Below are positions 54,290 to 64,000 of a stretch of 64,000 nucleotides of DNA, piece by piece. This stretch comes from Strongylocentrotus droebachiensis (Eukaryota; Echinodermata; Echinoidea; Camarodonta; Strongylocentrotidae), in assembly GCA_035222895.1 (NCBI GenBank), contig JAVYIG010000606.1, positions 450,848 to 514,847 of the forward strand, given 5' to 3'. The translations under genes and the position numbers were made by a program. Numbering within the stretch: the first letter of the stretch is position 1; each line of letters starts with the position of its first letter. A model generated the notes under the pieces. That model saw nothing but the letters and a program-made list of their open reading frames with translations, did not search any database and was not told the DNA's origin.

Positions 54290-54960
54290 CCCACCATATC
54301 AGACCGCACAACTAAAAAGCATTACATTTTCTATTACTGACTTGTAGAATAACCTTAGGATGGTTATGTCAACATGGAACGAATTCAGTTTTCGTAGAAA
54401 GTACATTCGTTGTTGAGCCTTTGCATACAGAGATTGGCATTGGTCTTTTCATGATAGTTCATTATCAATTATTGTACCAAGGTACTTAAAACTCTCGAAA
54501 CTCTCTATATATCCTCTCCTTTAAGCGTGATTAGATTCACTTTGTTTAAACGAAAATCGAAAGTCATCACTTTAGTTTTAGCTAAATTTAGTACCAAGAC
54601 ATTTTCTTCACACCAATTCTCAAACATGGATAACTCCTCCCGATATTTGCGTTCATCATTGCCATGGATCATGCCAATGATAGCAGTGTCATCAGCATAT
54701 TTAACAATTGAGAAATTGTCATTTGACGACATACAATCATTTGTGTATATGATAAAGTAATGGTGCTGACAGCACGCAGCCCGGGGGGGGGGACCTGTAT
54801 TCGTCGTAAGGTAATCCGATAAAACATAATGCAGTTTTACTCTTTGAACTCTGCCCGTTAGAAAATCATGAAGCCAGAGTATCAGAGACGGTATAGCCAC
54901 AATCAGGGTGCAACTATTCTACGTACAGTGTTACGCATCTCTCCTGGAAACACAAAGTCA
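54290..54960 (-). pseudogene. Reverse transcriptase remnant, minus strand
   Basis: Motif B is damaged (TNTGPPPRAACCQHHYFIIY). Motif C VKYADDTAIIGMIHGNDERK is intact. Then MFENWCEENVLVLNLAKTKV, MTFDFRLNK and, in another frame, FKYLGTIIDNELS and QQRMYFLRKLNSFHVDIT. Same family as 44940-45774 but this one keeps YADD. It ends abruptly at both sides. Confidence 0.8.
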
Positions 54961-55465
54961 TATAATCAAATGTCTTGTGGCCTGAAATGTTGGACCATAT
55001 GAGTTCTTCATCAGGCAGCAACTTTCGTTTGAATTTCTTTTGTGTTGGCTGTGTGAGAAAGGTAATAGAGGGCCAAAAATACCCTTTTTGGCTGTTACTC
55101 ATTTGCACTTCAAAAATGTGTCTTTTTTCATAAGGTGTTACTGTGGAATTACACAAGATATGCCATATCCTTTCATGCCATCTTAAAGGACTCAGTATTT
55201 TTTACGGCTTGAGAATTGACCCAAGAATTGCGATACAGTGGTTATTTCTGTGAAGAGAGACGAGCGTAACGCTTTTTAAAAAACCAGCTTTGTGCATAAT
55301 TTTGCCTCTATAATTCATATATTTTAGCACTATATTAATTTGTAATTGGTTATATTTTCTGAGTAACATGTTGTCCTATCATCAGAAACAAAAAATTAAA
55401 CAAAGATACAAATGTTACAAAAATATATGCCCACATTCCGATCATAAATTGTGTCCGGAATTTCC
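54961..55465. other. No recognisable feature
   Basis: Continuation upstream of the LINE remnant in which I cannot read further RT or endonuclease motifs. Confidence 0.4.
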
Positions 55466-56025
55466 TGTAGTGTCCGTAACGGTGTAATTCCTGCTATGTG
55501 AAAATGTTTTCAAAGTTCTTATATATTTTGATTTGTGCAACTACCCCCGGGGACTAGCTGTGGTATAATAATATTCAGCTAAGCATAACAGTTTTTTTGT
55601 TGCAATTTAATGAATGGCATTTGTAGTGTCCGTAACGTATGTAGTGTCCGTAACACAAGTGTGTGATGGTGTTATTGGTGTAAAAATACAGCTTGATAAC
55701 TAAATACTACTAATTTGTAATTCAAATTTAATTTGATACAGTTGCTCTTCTCAATGAATCAAAACAATTCTCTTTCCATGGGAGGTTTTCTCCTGGATAT
55801 GATATTTCGCAAACAAATAAGCTATTTTCCATGAATTTAATTTAAAAGATTAAAAAAAAATGACTTACAAGTAATTTAATATCTATATTTTATTTCAACA
55901 ATATCAGTTAGATGTAATAAAGTATCAAATTAAATGCATCATTGTGTTTTAGTTTCAATATCGAGGGTAGAAAAGAGTAGGACCCAGTGTTACGGACACT
56001 ACACATCTGTGTTACGGACACTACA
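55466..56025. repeat. Element with iterated 15-bp motifs in inverted arrangement
   Basis: TGTAGTGTCCGTAAC occurs at 55466-55480, 55622-55636 and 55640-55654. Its reverse complement GTTACGGACACTACA occurs at 55989-56003 and 56011-56025. The doubled motif at each side would form a double-headed terminal repeat of a ~400-bp MITE (55622-56025), with one extra outer copy. Confidence 0.7.
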
Positions 56026-56201
56026 GGAGGAGTAATATCAAGGCCTGGAAGCCAAACTATACCTCCTTTTCTGGATAACAGTGTTCTAAAAATATTTTAA
56101 CAATGAAAAAGCTGTCTATGACATCAAATATGTATGATGCATGAGAAAATACAATATTTTAATCATTTAATTGCCTACCTACAAAATGTATAAGTCACTA
56201 G

Positions 56202-57522
56202 CATGGGTGTCGATCCCGGGGGGGGGGGGGGGGGTGGGGGGGATATATCCCCCCCCAATATTTCAGGTGGGGGGGTGGCCTGTACAATCATCCCCCCCAA
56301 TAATTCACCATCAAAACAACAAAAATGAAGAGAAATTCATAATACATACATAATATACGAAGTAAATGAGACAACCGTAAATGAGACAAGAATAAATTGA
56401 ATTCTCGCTCATACGGCTTCATCAGGAATTGATGAATTTATTCAATTTGTTCAATCAACAGCATCATAGAAATGATGTGCGCCAAATGCAAAGACGAAGC
56501 GTTAAAAAGCAACGAACTAAGCGCAAAAGTAGCAATCTGCAATGCACATCAGACAATCCTGGACAGTGTAAACATAGATGAACTCTGTGACGAATTCGTA
56601 ATGAGATCGGAGACAAGGAGTTCGCGCGGGAGCGGGGAAACTGAATTCATACAAGGATTTAGAGAACGGTACAACGAATCGTCTTCTTTCTCTAATAATT
56701 TATTGAAACGTCAAAGCTTTCCACCCTTCACGCGGTAGGGGGGGATGGGGGGGGGGGGGGGACTGAATTCAGACAAGGATTAAAAGTCGAGAATGGTACA
56801 ACGAATCGTTTTCTTTCTCTAATAATTTAATGAAACGTCAAAGCTTCCGCGCTTTGCGCGGGAGCGGGGAAACTGTATTCAGACAAGGATTTAGAGTCGA
56901 GAATGATATATCGAATCGTCTTCTTTCTTTAATAATCCAATGAAACGTCGGAGCTTCCGCGCTACGCGCGGAAGAAGGGGAACTTGATTCAAACAAGGAT
57001 TAAAAGTCGAGAATGGTACATCGAATCGTCTTCTTTCTTTAATAATCTAATGAAACGTCAGAGCTTCCGCGCTAAGTGCGGAGGAAGGGGAATTACTTGA
57101 TTCAAACAAGGATTAAAAGTCAACAATGGTCCAACGAACCGTCTTCTTTCTCTAATATTTTACTGAAACGTCAGAGCTTCCGCGCTTTGCGCGAGAGCGG
57201 GGAGGGAAACTAAATTCAAACAAGGATTAAGAGTAGAGAATGGTCCAACGAATCGTCTTCTTTCTCTTATAATTTAATGAAACGTCAAAGCTTCCGCGCT
57301 TCGCGGGGGAGGGGAAAATTACCCCTCCCTGCACCCAACCCCCTAGGGAGCTTGCTTCGCGTGCTCACTACCGCCCTACCCTAAAATGAAATCCTGGCTA
57401 CGCGCTTGGGGAGGGGGTGCAACCTGCCAAACGCCTCTACCTCTTGGTTGCTTTGATCCATTGCCGAAAATATTTTGGCACCTATCATCCCCCCCAACCG
57501 CGGATACAAATCGACACCCTTG
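56202..57522 (+). mobile_element. hAT-like element H1, inverted second copy (1321 bp)
   Basis: Ends CATGGGTGTCGATCCC and ATCGACACCCTTG; GTCACTAG duplicated exactly at 56194-56201 and 57523-57530. It is almost identical, reverse-complemented, to 40509-41772, including the 88-codon frame and satellite. Confidence 0.95.
56472..56738 (+). CDS. Conserved 88-codon frame in element H1, second copy
   Basis: Same frame as at 41193-41459: MMCAKCKDEALKSNELSAKV, then AICNAHQTILDSVNIDELCD, with a satellite-derived C-terminus. The upstream frame stays open for 12 more codons (ending NSIIE) and is closed by a stop at 56433-56435. No function can be assigned. Confidence 0.3.
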   Translation: MMCAKCKDEALKSNELSAKVAICNAHQTILDSVNIDELCDEFVMRSETRSSRGSGETEFIQGFRERYNESSSFSNNLLKRQSFPPFTR

Positions 57523-57530
57523 GTCACTAG

Positions 57531-58316
57531 ATTGTAGTTTATGTCCACACACACATAAACACTTTGGCACACACCAATACATGTATGACTAGTATCTGCT
57601 GAGGACTATGGAAACATACCTTCTTTTGGGGACACCCCCTTTGAGGGGATTTACATTATATCATCGTCTAGGTTTTTGCTCACAATTTCTCTTGATAAAG
57701 TAAGCTAACTATTTGATAGAGAGAGAGAGAAAAAAAAATAGACTGAGGTCGCTTTTGACTTGTTTACAGACATTTTTATACATATCTGAGGATTTTATGA
57801 ATACTGGTTTAATTGCCACCACCAATAACGATCACCGAACGTCTGAGGATTATCGAATAAACGTATCAGAAATGATTAATTATCACTGTTTTTCGGCGTA
57901 CACTGTCTAAGGTTTTACAAGTATACCACTTAGTTGGTTGAAATACTCTTCATAAAGTACACACTGTGGTCTTTTTATGACCCCAATTTTTCCAACGCTA
58001 TTTTAACGAGCTCCTAAAAATGGGTTCTAAACATACTGAATATATCCTGCAGCACGGACGATAAAAGGACGTTTACAGCTCATACAGCCCATGGGATGCA
58101 CGCAACCAAATTGGAAAAGGACGCGAAGGAGCATCATTGAAAATATGTGTAACATGTTTTTGTCAAATATTATTAGCAATTGAAGCACAACAAACATGTT
58201 ATGACCCAAACTGGCATTTAGGCCCGACAAAAATGGCGCTAGATCGAAAATACACTTTATATAAACCTCTGATGAGAACAAACATGTATTAGTACAATCC
58301 CCTACCATGATCAGGG
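57531..58316. other. No recognisable gene
   Basis: AT-rich sequence with short ORFs only. Confidence 0.45.
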
Positions 58317-58441
58317 GCGGAACCAGGAATATCAGTAAGGGATTGAAGGAATGGAATGAACTCCCACAAGACATAAACTCAAGTAGATCACTTAAGACAT
58401 TTAAATTATTGTACGAGTCAATGTTATTAGGTTCCCTCTAA
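58317..58441 (+). pseudogene. Non-LTR RT C-terminal scrap behind a hAT-like end
   Basis: A lone hAT-like end CAGGGGCGGAACCAGG at 58312-58327 is followed by SKGLKEWNELPQDINSSRSL then KTFKLLYESMLLGSL and a stop. The xxWNxLPxxIxxxxSLxxFK pattern is the standard C-terminus of Jockey/CR1-group ORF2. Confidence 0.65.
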
Positions 58442-58990
58442 TGAAATGTTATATATAGGCATATGCTGCATTATGATAAATAAGGTATATGTGACCCCCG
58501 CCCGCGAAATTTTTATTCCCAAACAGGTTTGCAATTTCTTATATTTCCGTTCTTCTCAATGGCTGATACGTCATTATCAGATCGGAAAGAGGTCACAAAC
58601 AATTGGACTTTGATTTTGTATTGCTTTGCCTCACTATTTATAAAGGAAAAAAACTAGTTTATTTAGTAAATAAACTGAGACTTGAACCCACGACTCTGAG
58701 ATTAAGCCAACGATGGGATGATGAAAAGTGATTCTGCATGATTTCTATAACCCTTTCACTCACCCTTACGGTTACGTCATTGCTAGTGACGTGACATATC
58801 AGCCAATCAGATGACCGGAAATATTGACATTGGCAAACCTGTTTGGGAATAAAAAATTAGCCCCCCGCCCCCCTTTATATTTTAAATTTTAAATTGAAGT
58901 CTTAGGCATGTGTGTGTGTGAGTGTATCTGTGAGGGTGTGTGCGTTTGTTTGTCTGTGTGTGATAATTTTTGTTTGTTTATCTAAAATAG

Positions 58991-59338
58991 AGGTGTTGTG
59001 GTCGAGTGGATACGTCACCGGACTGACGATCACAAGGTTCACGGTTCGAGTCCCACCGCGGCACTAATGTCCTTTGGCAAGACATTGATCTACATTTGCC
59101 ACTCTCCACCCAGGTGTTAAATGGGTACCCGGTAGGATGCGAAAGCCAATGTGGTATGCTTAGCAATTTGAGCCTAGTAGCTCTTGTTGGAATGCTCCCC
59201 AGGGAGTGGAGAAAGTGCATACATTGTGTGCGGGCAAGCCAGAATCCGATGACCGGGGGTAATAATGTAAAGCGCTTAGAGACTCGGATATTCCCGATGT
59301 ATTTAGCGCTATATAAGCAATAATATTATTATTATTAT
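58991..59338 (+). mobile_element. tRNA-derived SINE, intact
   Basis: A-box-like TGTGGTCGAGTGGATA at 58997, B box GGTTCGAGTCC at 59043-59053, shared body (GGCAAGACATTGATCTACAT, CTCCCCAGGGAGTGGAG), then tail GTAAAGCGCTTAGAGACTCG, GTATTTAGCGCTATATAAGC and (ATT)n. The antisense ORF at 58978-59220 is an artefact. Confidence 0.9.
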
Positions 59339-59648
59339 TTAATTTTTTGTTTCACTTTTTCTTCTTTTGGGATACCAAGTTACAAGCATATTTGCTTGTC
59401 GGTGTTCCTAACCATAATTTTATTTACTGTTTATTGTTTATTGTTTTCATTTGATGTTATTTTATTGTTGAATTAATAAATACAAATGTATATATTTTTG
59501 AGAAATAATTGTCGGCGACTTCATATTATGTTCAAAGTTTAAAATTACACTTCCCGTGATGTTGAATAGGTTCTGCGCTCTATAAATGTATTATTATCAT
59601 TATTATTATGTGTCTAAATTATCTTTCCCTCTTCCCCCACAAACACAG

Positions 59649-60803
59649 CGATTCCTGGTACTTGTCCTTTCGTGCGTTGTCATGCTGGCATACTATTCCC
59701 TCATGGTGAAGAAAGCTAGCATATTCGACAGACAAGTAATGACCTCAAGCAAGACCAGAACCTATCCGCAACCTGTGCTTCAAGGAAAATGCGTACCCGT
59801 GAACAGTTTGGTCTTCATCAAGACCCACAAAACCGGGAGTACCACCATTAGTTCCATTTTGAACAGATACGGTGAGCGGCACAACTTTTCCTTTCTCGCC
59901 AACAAACGTGATCCTACCAGAGGTCATTTCCGCACTGTCCTGGCCGAGAACAAGACCATCTTGCCACCACTCGGAGTACCCGATCAGGATTATGCAAACT
60001 ACAAGAACTATAACTTGATGACATTCCATATCATTTTCCTCAAAAATGAGGAAAAATTGAAGCAGCTAATGAGTCCAGATCCGAAATTCATCACCATTTT
60101 ACGTGACCCAATCAAGCAATGGGAGTCAGCTTTCTTTTTCTTTAAAGGCTACGCGACAATGAACGTCTCAGGAAAAACAAATATTGAAAAAGTGGATAAC
60201 TTTTTTAAACAGCCACTCACGTATTGGACAAAAAAGGGGAAAGGTTTATTCACAAGCCAATATAGAAACGGACAGTGGGTAGACATTCTCGGAAGTTCAA
60301 GTTCCATAAATGATAATATGACTCATGTACAAGAATTGATTGAAGAACTTGATAAAAAGGTACAATTAGTGCTTCTCACTGACTATATGGATGAATCGTT
60401 GGTACTGCTTAAACGTCTCCTGTGTTGGGAGTTCGAAGATTTACTGTACGTTAAGATGAACCAACGTCCATCAGATTTGAGCGCAGTGATAAGCGAGGAC
60501 CAGCGAGAGAAGATTGGAGAGTGGAATAAAGCAGATTTGAGTTTATATAATCATTACAATCAAACTCTTTGGAGAAAGATAGCTGATATTGGTCCAAACT
60601 TCTACACGGATTTAGACGCATTCCAGAAAATGTTGGACAACTATGGTCGATGGTGCAATATTACAATGGAAGTGGGGAAAGTGAGGAAGGTACCTGTCAC
60701 TAGAAACTCTTCAGATCTTTGTCAAAGACTTGTAGCAGATAGAACAAAATACGTTCGAATAATGATGGAGCGCCAAAGAAACCACACCAAATTTTCCTCT
60801 TAA
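59649..60803 (+). CDS. Galactose 3-O-sulfotransferase (Gal3ST/galactosylceramide sulfotransferase family), terminal exon
   Basis: Predicted Golgi type II membrane enzyme that would transfer sulfate from PAPS to O-3 of galactose on glycolipids or glycans. The exon starts after a pyrimidine-rich acceptor (TTTCCCTCTTCCCCCACAAA then CACAG, ending 59648). The ORF opens upstream at 59586, but those ~21 residues read as intron. A membrane anchor FLVLVLSCVVMLAYYSLMV comes first (residues ~23-41 counted from 59586). The 5'-phosphosulfate-binding loop is FIKTHKTGSTTISSIL (~78-92). The 3'-phosphate-binding segment is FITILRDPIKQWESAFFFF (~168-186). Also present are LVLLTDYMDESLVLLKRLLC and LYNHYNQTLWRKIADIG, both typical of the family, and several N-x-S/T sites. 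The length (~385 residues in the exon) fits. The N-terminal cytosolic exon is not identified. No frame damage is seen, so probably functional. The exact acceptor (Gal-ceramide or other) cannot be told. Confidence 0.88.
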   Translation, partial: RFLVLVLSCVVMLAYYSLMVKKASIFDRQVMTSSKTRTYPQPVLQGKCVPVNSLVFIKTHKTGSTTISSILNRYGERHNFSFLANKRDPTRGHFRTVLAENKTILPPLGVPDQDYANYKNYNLMTFHIIFLKNEEKLKQLMSPDPKFITILRDPIKQWESAFFFFKGYATMNVSGKTNIEKVDNFFKQPLTYWTKKGKGLFTSQYRNGQWVDILGSSSSINDNMTHVQELIEELDKKVQLVLLTDYMDESLVLLKRLLCWEFEDLLYVKMNQRPSDLSAVISEDQREKIGEWNKADLSLYNHYNQTLWRKIADIGPNFYTDLDAFQKMLDNYGRWCNITMEVGKVRKVPVTRNSSDLCQRLVADRTKYVRIMMERQRNHTKFSS

Positions 60804-60964
60804 CTAATACTGGTATGATGGGCCTTTAATAGTATAATCTAAACTTAGACTGGGGAATATAAAGCAATTTGATAATACCATTGAACTGGGTGGAGGTAGG
60901 TAGATTTGTTGATTATAATTCATCATAATTCTCATGACAGTTGTGCAGATCAACTGACACCGAC
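60804..60964 (+). other. Probable 3' UTR start of the sulfotransferase
   Basis: Follows the TAA at 60801-60803. No canonical AATAAA is close; TATAAA at about 60860 is a weak variant signal. Confidence 0.35.
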
Positions 60965-61353
60965 GGATCTCATTCCGCTTGTGACATCATCTGTCAGTCA
61001 TTAGTGAGCTATCTTGAGAAAATGGCATTTTACTTTGCCAAAGCTGACCACCTGTTACAATACCACAAACAATAGCAACATATAAGTTGCTATGTCAGAC
61101 ATGTCAGACTAAACTCATATTCTAGAATAGACGATGGTATGTAATTTTCCCCAGCTTAGCACACATAATGTACAATACATCATCATTGCCTCTATCTTCC
61201 TGTTGATGCTACAGCATGTCTGACATAGCAACTTGTATGTTGCTATTGTATTAAGTATTGTAACAGGTGGTCGACTTCGGCAAAGATACATGCCACTTTC
61301 TCAAGTTAGCTCATTGATTACTGACAGATGATGTCACAAGGGGAATGAGATCT
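60965..61353. mobile_element. Foldback MITE (~389 bp, ~150-bp arms)
   Basis: GATCTCATTCC / GGAATGAGATC, TTGTGACATCATCTGTCAG / CTGACAGATGATGTCACAA, ACCACCTGTTACAATAC / GTATTGTAACAGGTGGT and TTGCTATGTCAGACATG / CATGTCTGACATAGCAA pair from the outside inward around a ~85-nt loop. It lies just after the sulfotransferase stop and could be included in its 3' UTR. Confidence 0.85.
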
Positions 61354-62160
61354 GAAGGTTTTTTTGGTGTGGAGCTTAGAAAGTTTGAAAAACAAATATT
61401 TAAAAACTATGAAACATATTCAGAAGTTTACATATCAAAATGTGAGATGTATGCAGGACTGCACACCAACAGGAATACACTTGTATTTCGATGTCATGGG
61501 CCCTTTAAGCAATTCTGAACCTTCGAAATAGCTGTCTTGAGCGATAAAAAGATATACACTCTCTTTTGGGGTTGTCTTGGGAACCACCTTTATCTTTGTG
61601 GATGGGGTCCAGGGCATATTTGATAATTTATGTGATATTTGATATAAGTTTTAGCTTGCACTTGAATCGAGCTTTATCATTGCCATGTTGATTTTGTTAA
61701 TGACATAGAGACGTCGTCAACTATGTAGACCTTCTTTTTTTTTTCATAATCTTTTGTTGCATATTGGCCTCGAATGGCGGAAATTGTTTTTGAATAATAA
61801 TATTGATAACACATCCCTATGCCAACTCTACTGTTTCTCAACACTGTATTCACTAGCTTATGATCACGTATACTTATCCTAATCATTGTAGAAATAAGTT
61901 TATAATTGTTATCAATTAAACTAATCGAGGTGCTCATAACGTGGCTCATTAACTGGATAATGATGTATGTCGTGCATGGTGCATTGCACTTCTGGTCGCC
62001 ATGGCGTTCATTCTTTCTCATCTCGTTTTTATTTGTTATGTTACAGTGCTGAGAAATAATCGTTTCATTTTGGCAGGTTTGGCTGTAGAGTGAATCAATT
62101 TGTAATTGTTTTGATGGGTACTTAATGTCTTTATCTTTTTGTCTATCGGGAGGGAGGGCG
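61354..62160. other. No recognisable gene
   Basis: AT-rich sequence. The 182-codon antisense frame at 61677-62225 is low-complexity at its N-terminus (poly-G tract) and shows no domain. Confidence 0.45.
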
Positions 62161-62336
62161 GCGGGGGTAGCTGTTGGTAAAATAAAATTGAATCGTATTG
62201 TGGGGGGGGGGGGGGTAGAGGACATATTTTTGGTTTTGGTCCCGAAATTTGAAAATTTGACCGATCGACATTTCGTTCAGTGGGGGGGGGGGGTCTAAGG
62301 GCCCGCCTTATGGCCCCTATTGTGGTGCAGAGCCCC
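62161..62336. mobile_element. hAT-like MITE fragment with G tracts
   Basis: CCCGAAATTTGAAAATTTGA, CATTTCGTTCAGTGGGGGG and G tracts resemble the interior of the 24227-24496 MITE (CCCGAAAATTTGAAAATCGC, AAGTCGCTCAGTGGGGG). Clean ends are not visible. Confidence 0.5.
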
Positions 62337-62344
62337 AGACGTTC

Positions 62345-62868
62345 TCGAGTTTAAGAAATCCAAAAACCACATTGGCTCTCAAACCCATTAGACACGCCGG
62401 CCCAGACATCTGGAACTCTCTGCCCATTGTAATAAGAAACCTTAGGACATTGTATTCTTTTAAAGGTAAAGACCAGTATTGGTAACGCCCCAATTTCAAA
62501 AAATGAAATGGAAGCTCTCATTACCAATCATGTGAAAGAATATGTTTTGACTAATACATGATGATAAAAAATTTGCCGGGAAACCGCCTACTCATTCATA
62601 TATTTGGTAAATTTATTTCTCTCATGGTCGTGTGAGAGAGATAGGGTAGTCCCGTATACATCTTTCTGTGTATAGTGCTTGTAACTTTACGAAGAATGGG
62701 CCAAATTTCTTATCATTTTGATGATTCCAGAACCTTGCAGATGCTAGATGCTAGATGATCAACCTTTTCTGATCGATTCCACAACGTTTCTTTCACAATG
62801 CAATCGCATGACCATTACTGGTCTTTACCTTTAAGAAGGCAGTTAAAACTATGTTATTGTCTAAGTAT
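62345..62868 (+). pseudogene. Non-LTR RT C-terminus, split by MITE M1
   Basis: Plus strand: FSSLRNPKTTLALKPIRHAG, PDIWNSLPIVIRNLRTLYSF, then (after the MITE) KKAVKTMLLSKY and a stop at about 62868. The frame is exactly restored when the MITE and one target copy are removed, so the C-terminus was intact when the MITE inserted. The 3' UTR runs to an A-rich/(AATCA)n tail at about 63290-63342. Confidence 0.8.
62464..62830. mobile_element. MITE M1 (367 bp)
   Basis: AGGTAAAGACCAGTATTGG ... CCATTACTGGTCTTTACCT between TTAA at 62460-62463 and 62831-62834; the host RT frame shows the pre-insertion site held a single TTAA. Confidence 0.9.
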
Positions 62869-63342
62869 TGATCCTGTCGTGTGTAATTCTAATTCTACTG
62901 TATTCATGTTCGTGTGTACATTGACTGTATATTCAACAATGATGTGTAATCGTCCATGACCTAGCATCGTCTATCCATTCATGAATGAACCTGCATTCAA
63001 TCAGCAGATGTATGCGATTTATTGTATTATTACCAACGCTCCTTCTCTCCCCTTTCATTTTCTTCTCTGCAAGTCACACACTTTTTTTTTATTATTTGTA
63101 TTGTTGTATCTAAGTTGAGGGCTGCGGGCACGTCAAGCTACTTTGCTTATTTCTGTAGCCCTCCTGCATCTAATGTATGTTAATTATGCATTCAATATAT
63201 TTGTTTAATTTCGTTTATTATCTGTATAAAATTATATACACTTGAATATTGTATCAAACCATATTATTTTCATGAAAATGTATGATGAAAAAAAGAAAAA
63301 AAGATGCACAAACCAATAAATCAAATCAAAATCAAATCAAAC

Positions 63343-64000
63343 TTGTACTTTTGGGGGAGGGGCCTCCAGAGCTGTTGTAATGGTAACGCATCAAGATAAT
63401 AATGGATTTAAAAAATAAAATTCGACACATATGAAATTTAACAACATGGAAACAATAAAAAGCATCTAATTATATGTATGTTGAGCTCCCTATTTTATTG
63501 AATAAAAATCAGAGCCATTTGAGGACACAATAGAGTACCAAAAAAAAGAGTCGTTACTATAAAAATAGTGCGATGAAAAATAATATCTTGGGGATAAAAA
63601 ATAATTCTGTATCTAATTGATATGAAACATCACATAAGTGTCTGAATACAATAATTAATAATTATCTGGTTGATTCGGATCCATATTCAAAAGATTTTAC
63701 CGGTTACAGTCGTGCCTCGTATGCCCCATTTTGCCATGCAACCCAATGATGCAAGCAGGTCTGCTTGGGTTATCAGAGAATCCATATTTATGGCATGGAT
63801 GAAGATAATGAATATGTAACTCCCTTCCCCTATCCAGAACTATCAACTAATGTTTATTCATGTTAGCTAAGATTATATTCAACATACTAAGAATCTTGCT
63901 CTACGATTGGTCAAAAGTAAATCACGTGATGAAAGATAGATCGCCCACTATTAATGGGAGAAGCAAAAAGTTCGTTACACTGTGTAGATAGTACTACTAT
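63343..64000. other. No recognisable feature
   Basis: AT-rich sequence without ORFs over 60 codons or clear repeats. Confidence 0.5.

Noticed and set aside
54914-55156. 80-codon antisense ORF upstream of the RT remnant
   Set aside because: No RT or endonuclease motif could be read in it; similarity to the LINE protein is not evident.
58997-59060. Possible tRNA gene
   Set aside because: A- and B-box-like sequences are present but the downstream body, the (ATT)n tail and a second copy show it is a SINE head; no proper tRNA cloverleaf was traced.
59745-60029. 94-codon antisense ORF
   Set aside because: Shadow of the sulfotransferase coding exon on the opposite strand.
61677-62225. 182-codon antisense ORF
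   Set aside because: N-terminus comes from a poly-G tract; no domain, compositional bias or splice context supports a gene.

Overview
The window is eukaryotic and reads like a marine deuterostome genome, most likely a sea urchin. This is an inference from: AT-rich non-coding DNA, abundant poly-C/poly-G hAT-type MITEs, tRNA-derived SINEs, CR1-like retrotransposons (one with a viral-type 2A motif), a TTAGGG-type interstitial telomeric tract, and a galactose 3-O-sulfotransferase gene of a type I recall as expanded in such animals. No bacterial operon, rRNA or free-standing tRNA gene was found. Only one host gene is well supported: a Gal3ST-like sulfotransferase whose terminal coding exon lies at about 59649-60803 (+). 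Nearly everything else is mobile-element sequence, often nested.

Layout. 1-5120: minus-strand, head-to-tail copies of a ~1.4 kb Helitron-like non-autonomous family plus arrays of its 5' terminal hairpin. 5836-7593: a SINE split by a hAT MITE, and a hAT-like element with 92-bp repeats sitting inside a Helitron-like hairpin. 7649-12440 and 15093-16620: the same Helitron-like family on the plus strand, with a Tx1/L1-type LINE 3' end between them (12637-13740). 17540-19930: minus-strand LINE remnant split by a hAT MITE with a near-perfect 8-bp target duplication. 20308-29803 and 36940-42912 are paralogous copies of one segment. In the first, a CR1-like LINE (23656-29758) inserted into a TTAA-flanked MITE and was then hit by four further elements and a telomeric tract. 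In the second, a TTAA-flanked 1300-bp element and a 1264-bp hAT-like element inserted, and the first copy keeps the empty sites. 30035-32280: composite hAT element full of 110-bp repeats. 34177-35318: a GC-rich MITE and a mariner-like long-TIR element. 43079-44910: a Helitron-like element whose empty site survives at about 33 kb. 44940-46852: another LINE. 47445-49600: a giant palindrome built of tandem units, with a possible exon at its centre. 50100-52030: possible retroelement remnant with an SGNH-hydrolase-like piece. 52880-54960: two converging LINE fragments. 55466-56025: inverted repeat with iterated 15-bp motifs. 56202-57522: inverted second copy of the 1264-bp hAT element. 58991-59338: a SINE. 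59649-60803: the sulfotransferase. 60965-64000: a foldback element, a LINE 3' end split by a MITE, and AT-rich sequence.

The genes do not form a pathway. The value of the window is as a layered record of transposition: target duplications, empty sites and interrupted reading frames allow a relative order of insertions. All family names rest on termini, target duplications and motifs read by eye; no database search was possible.
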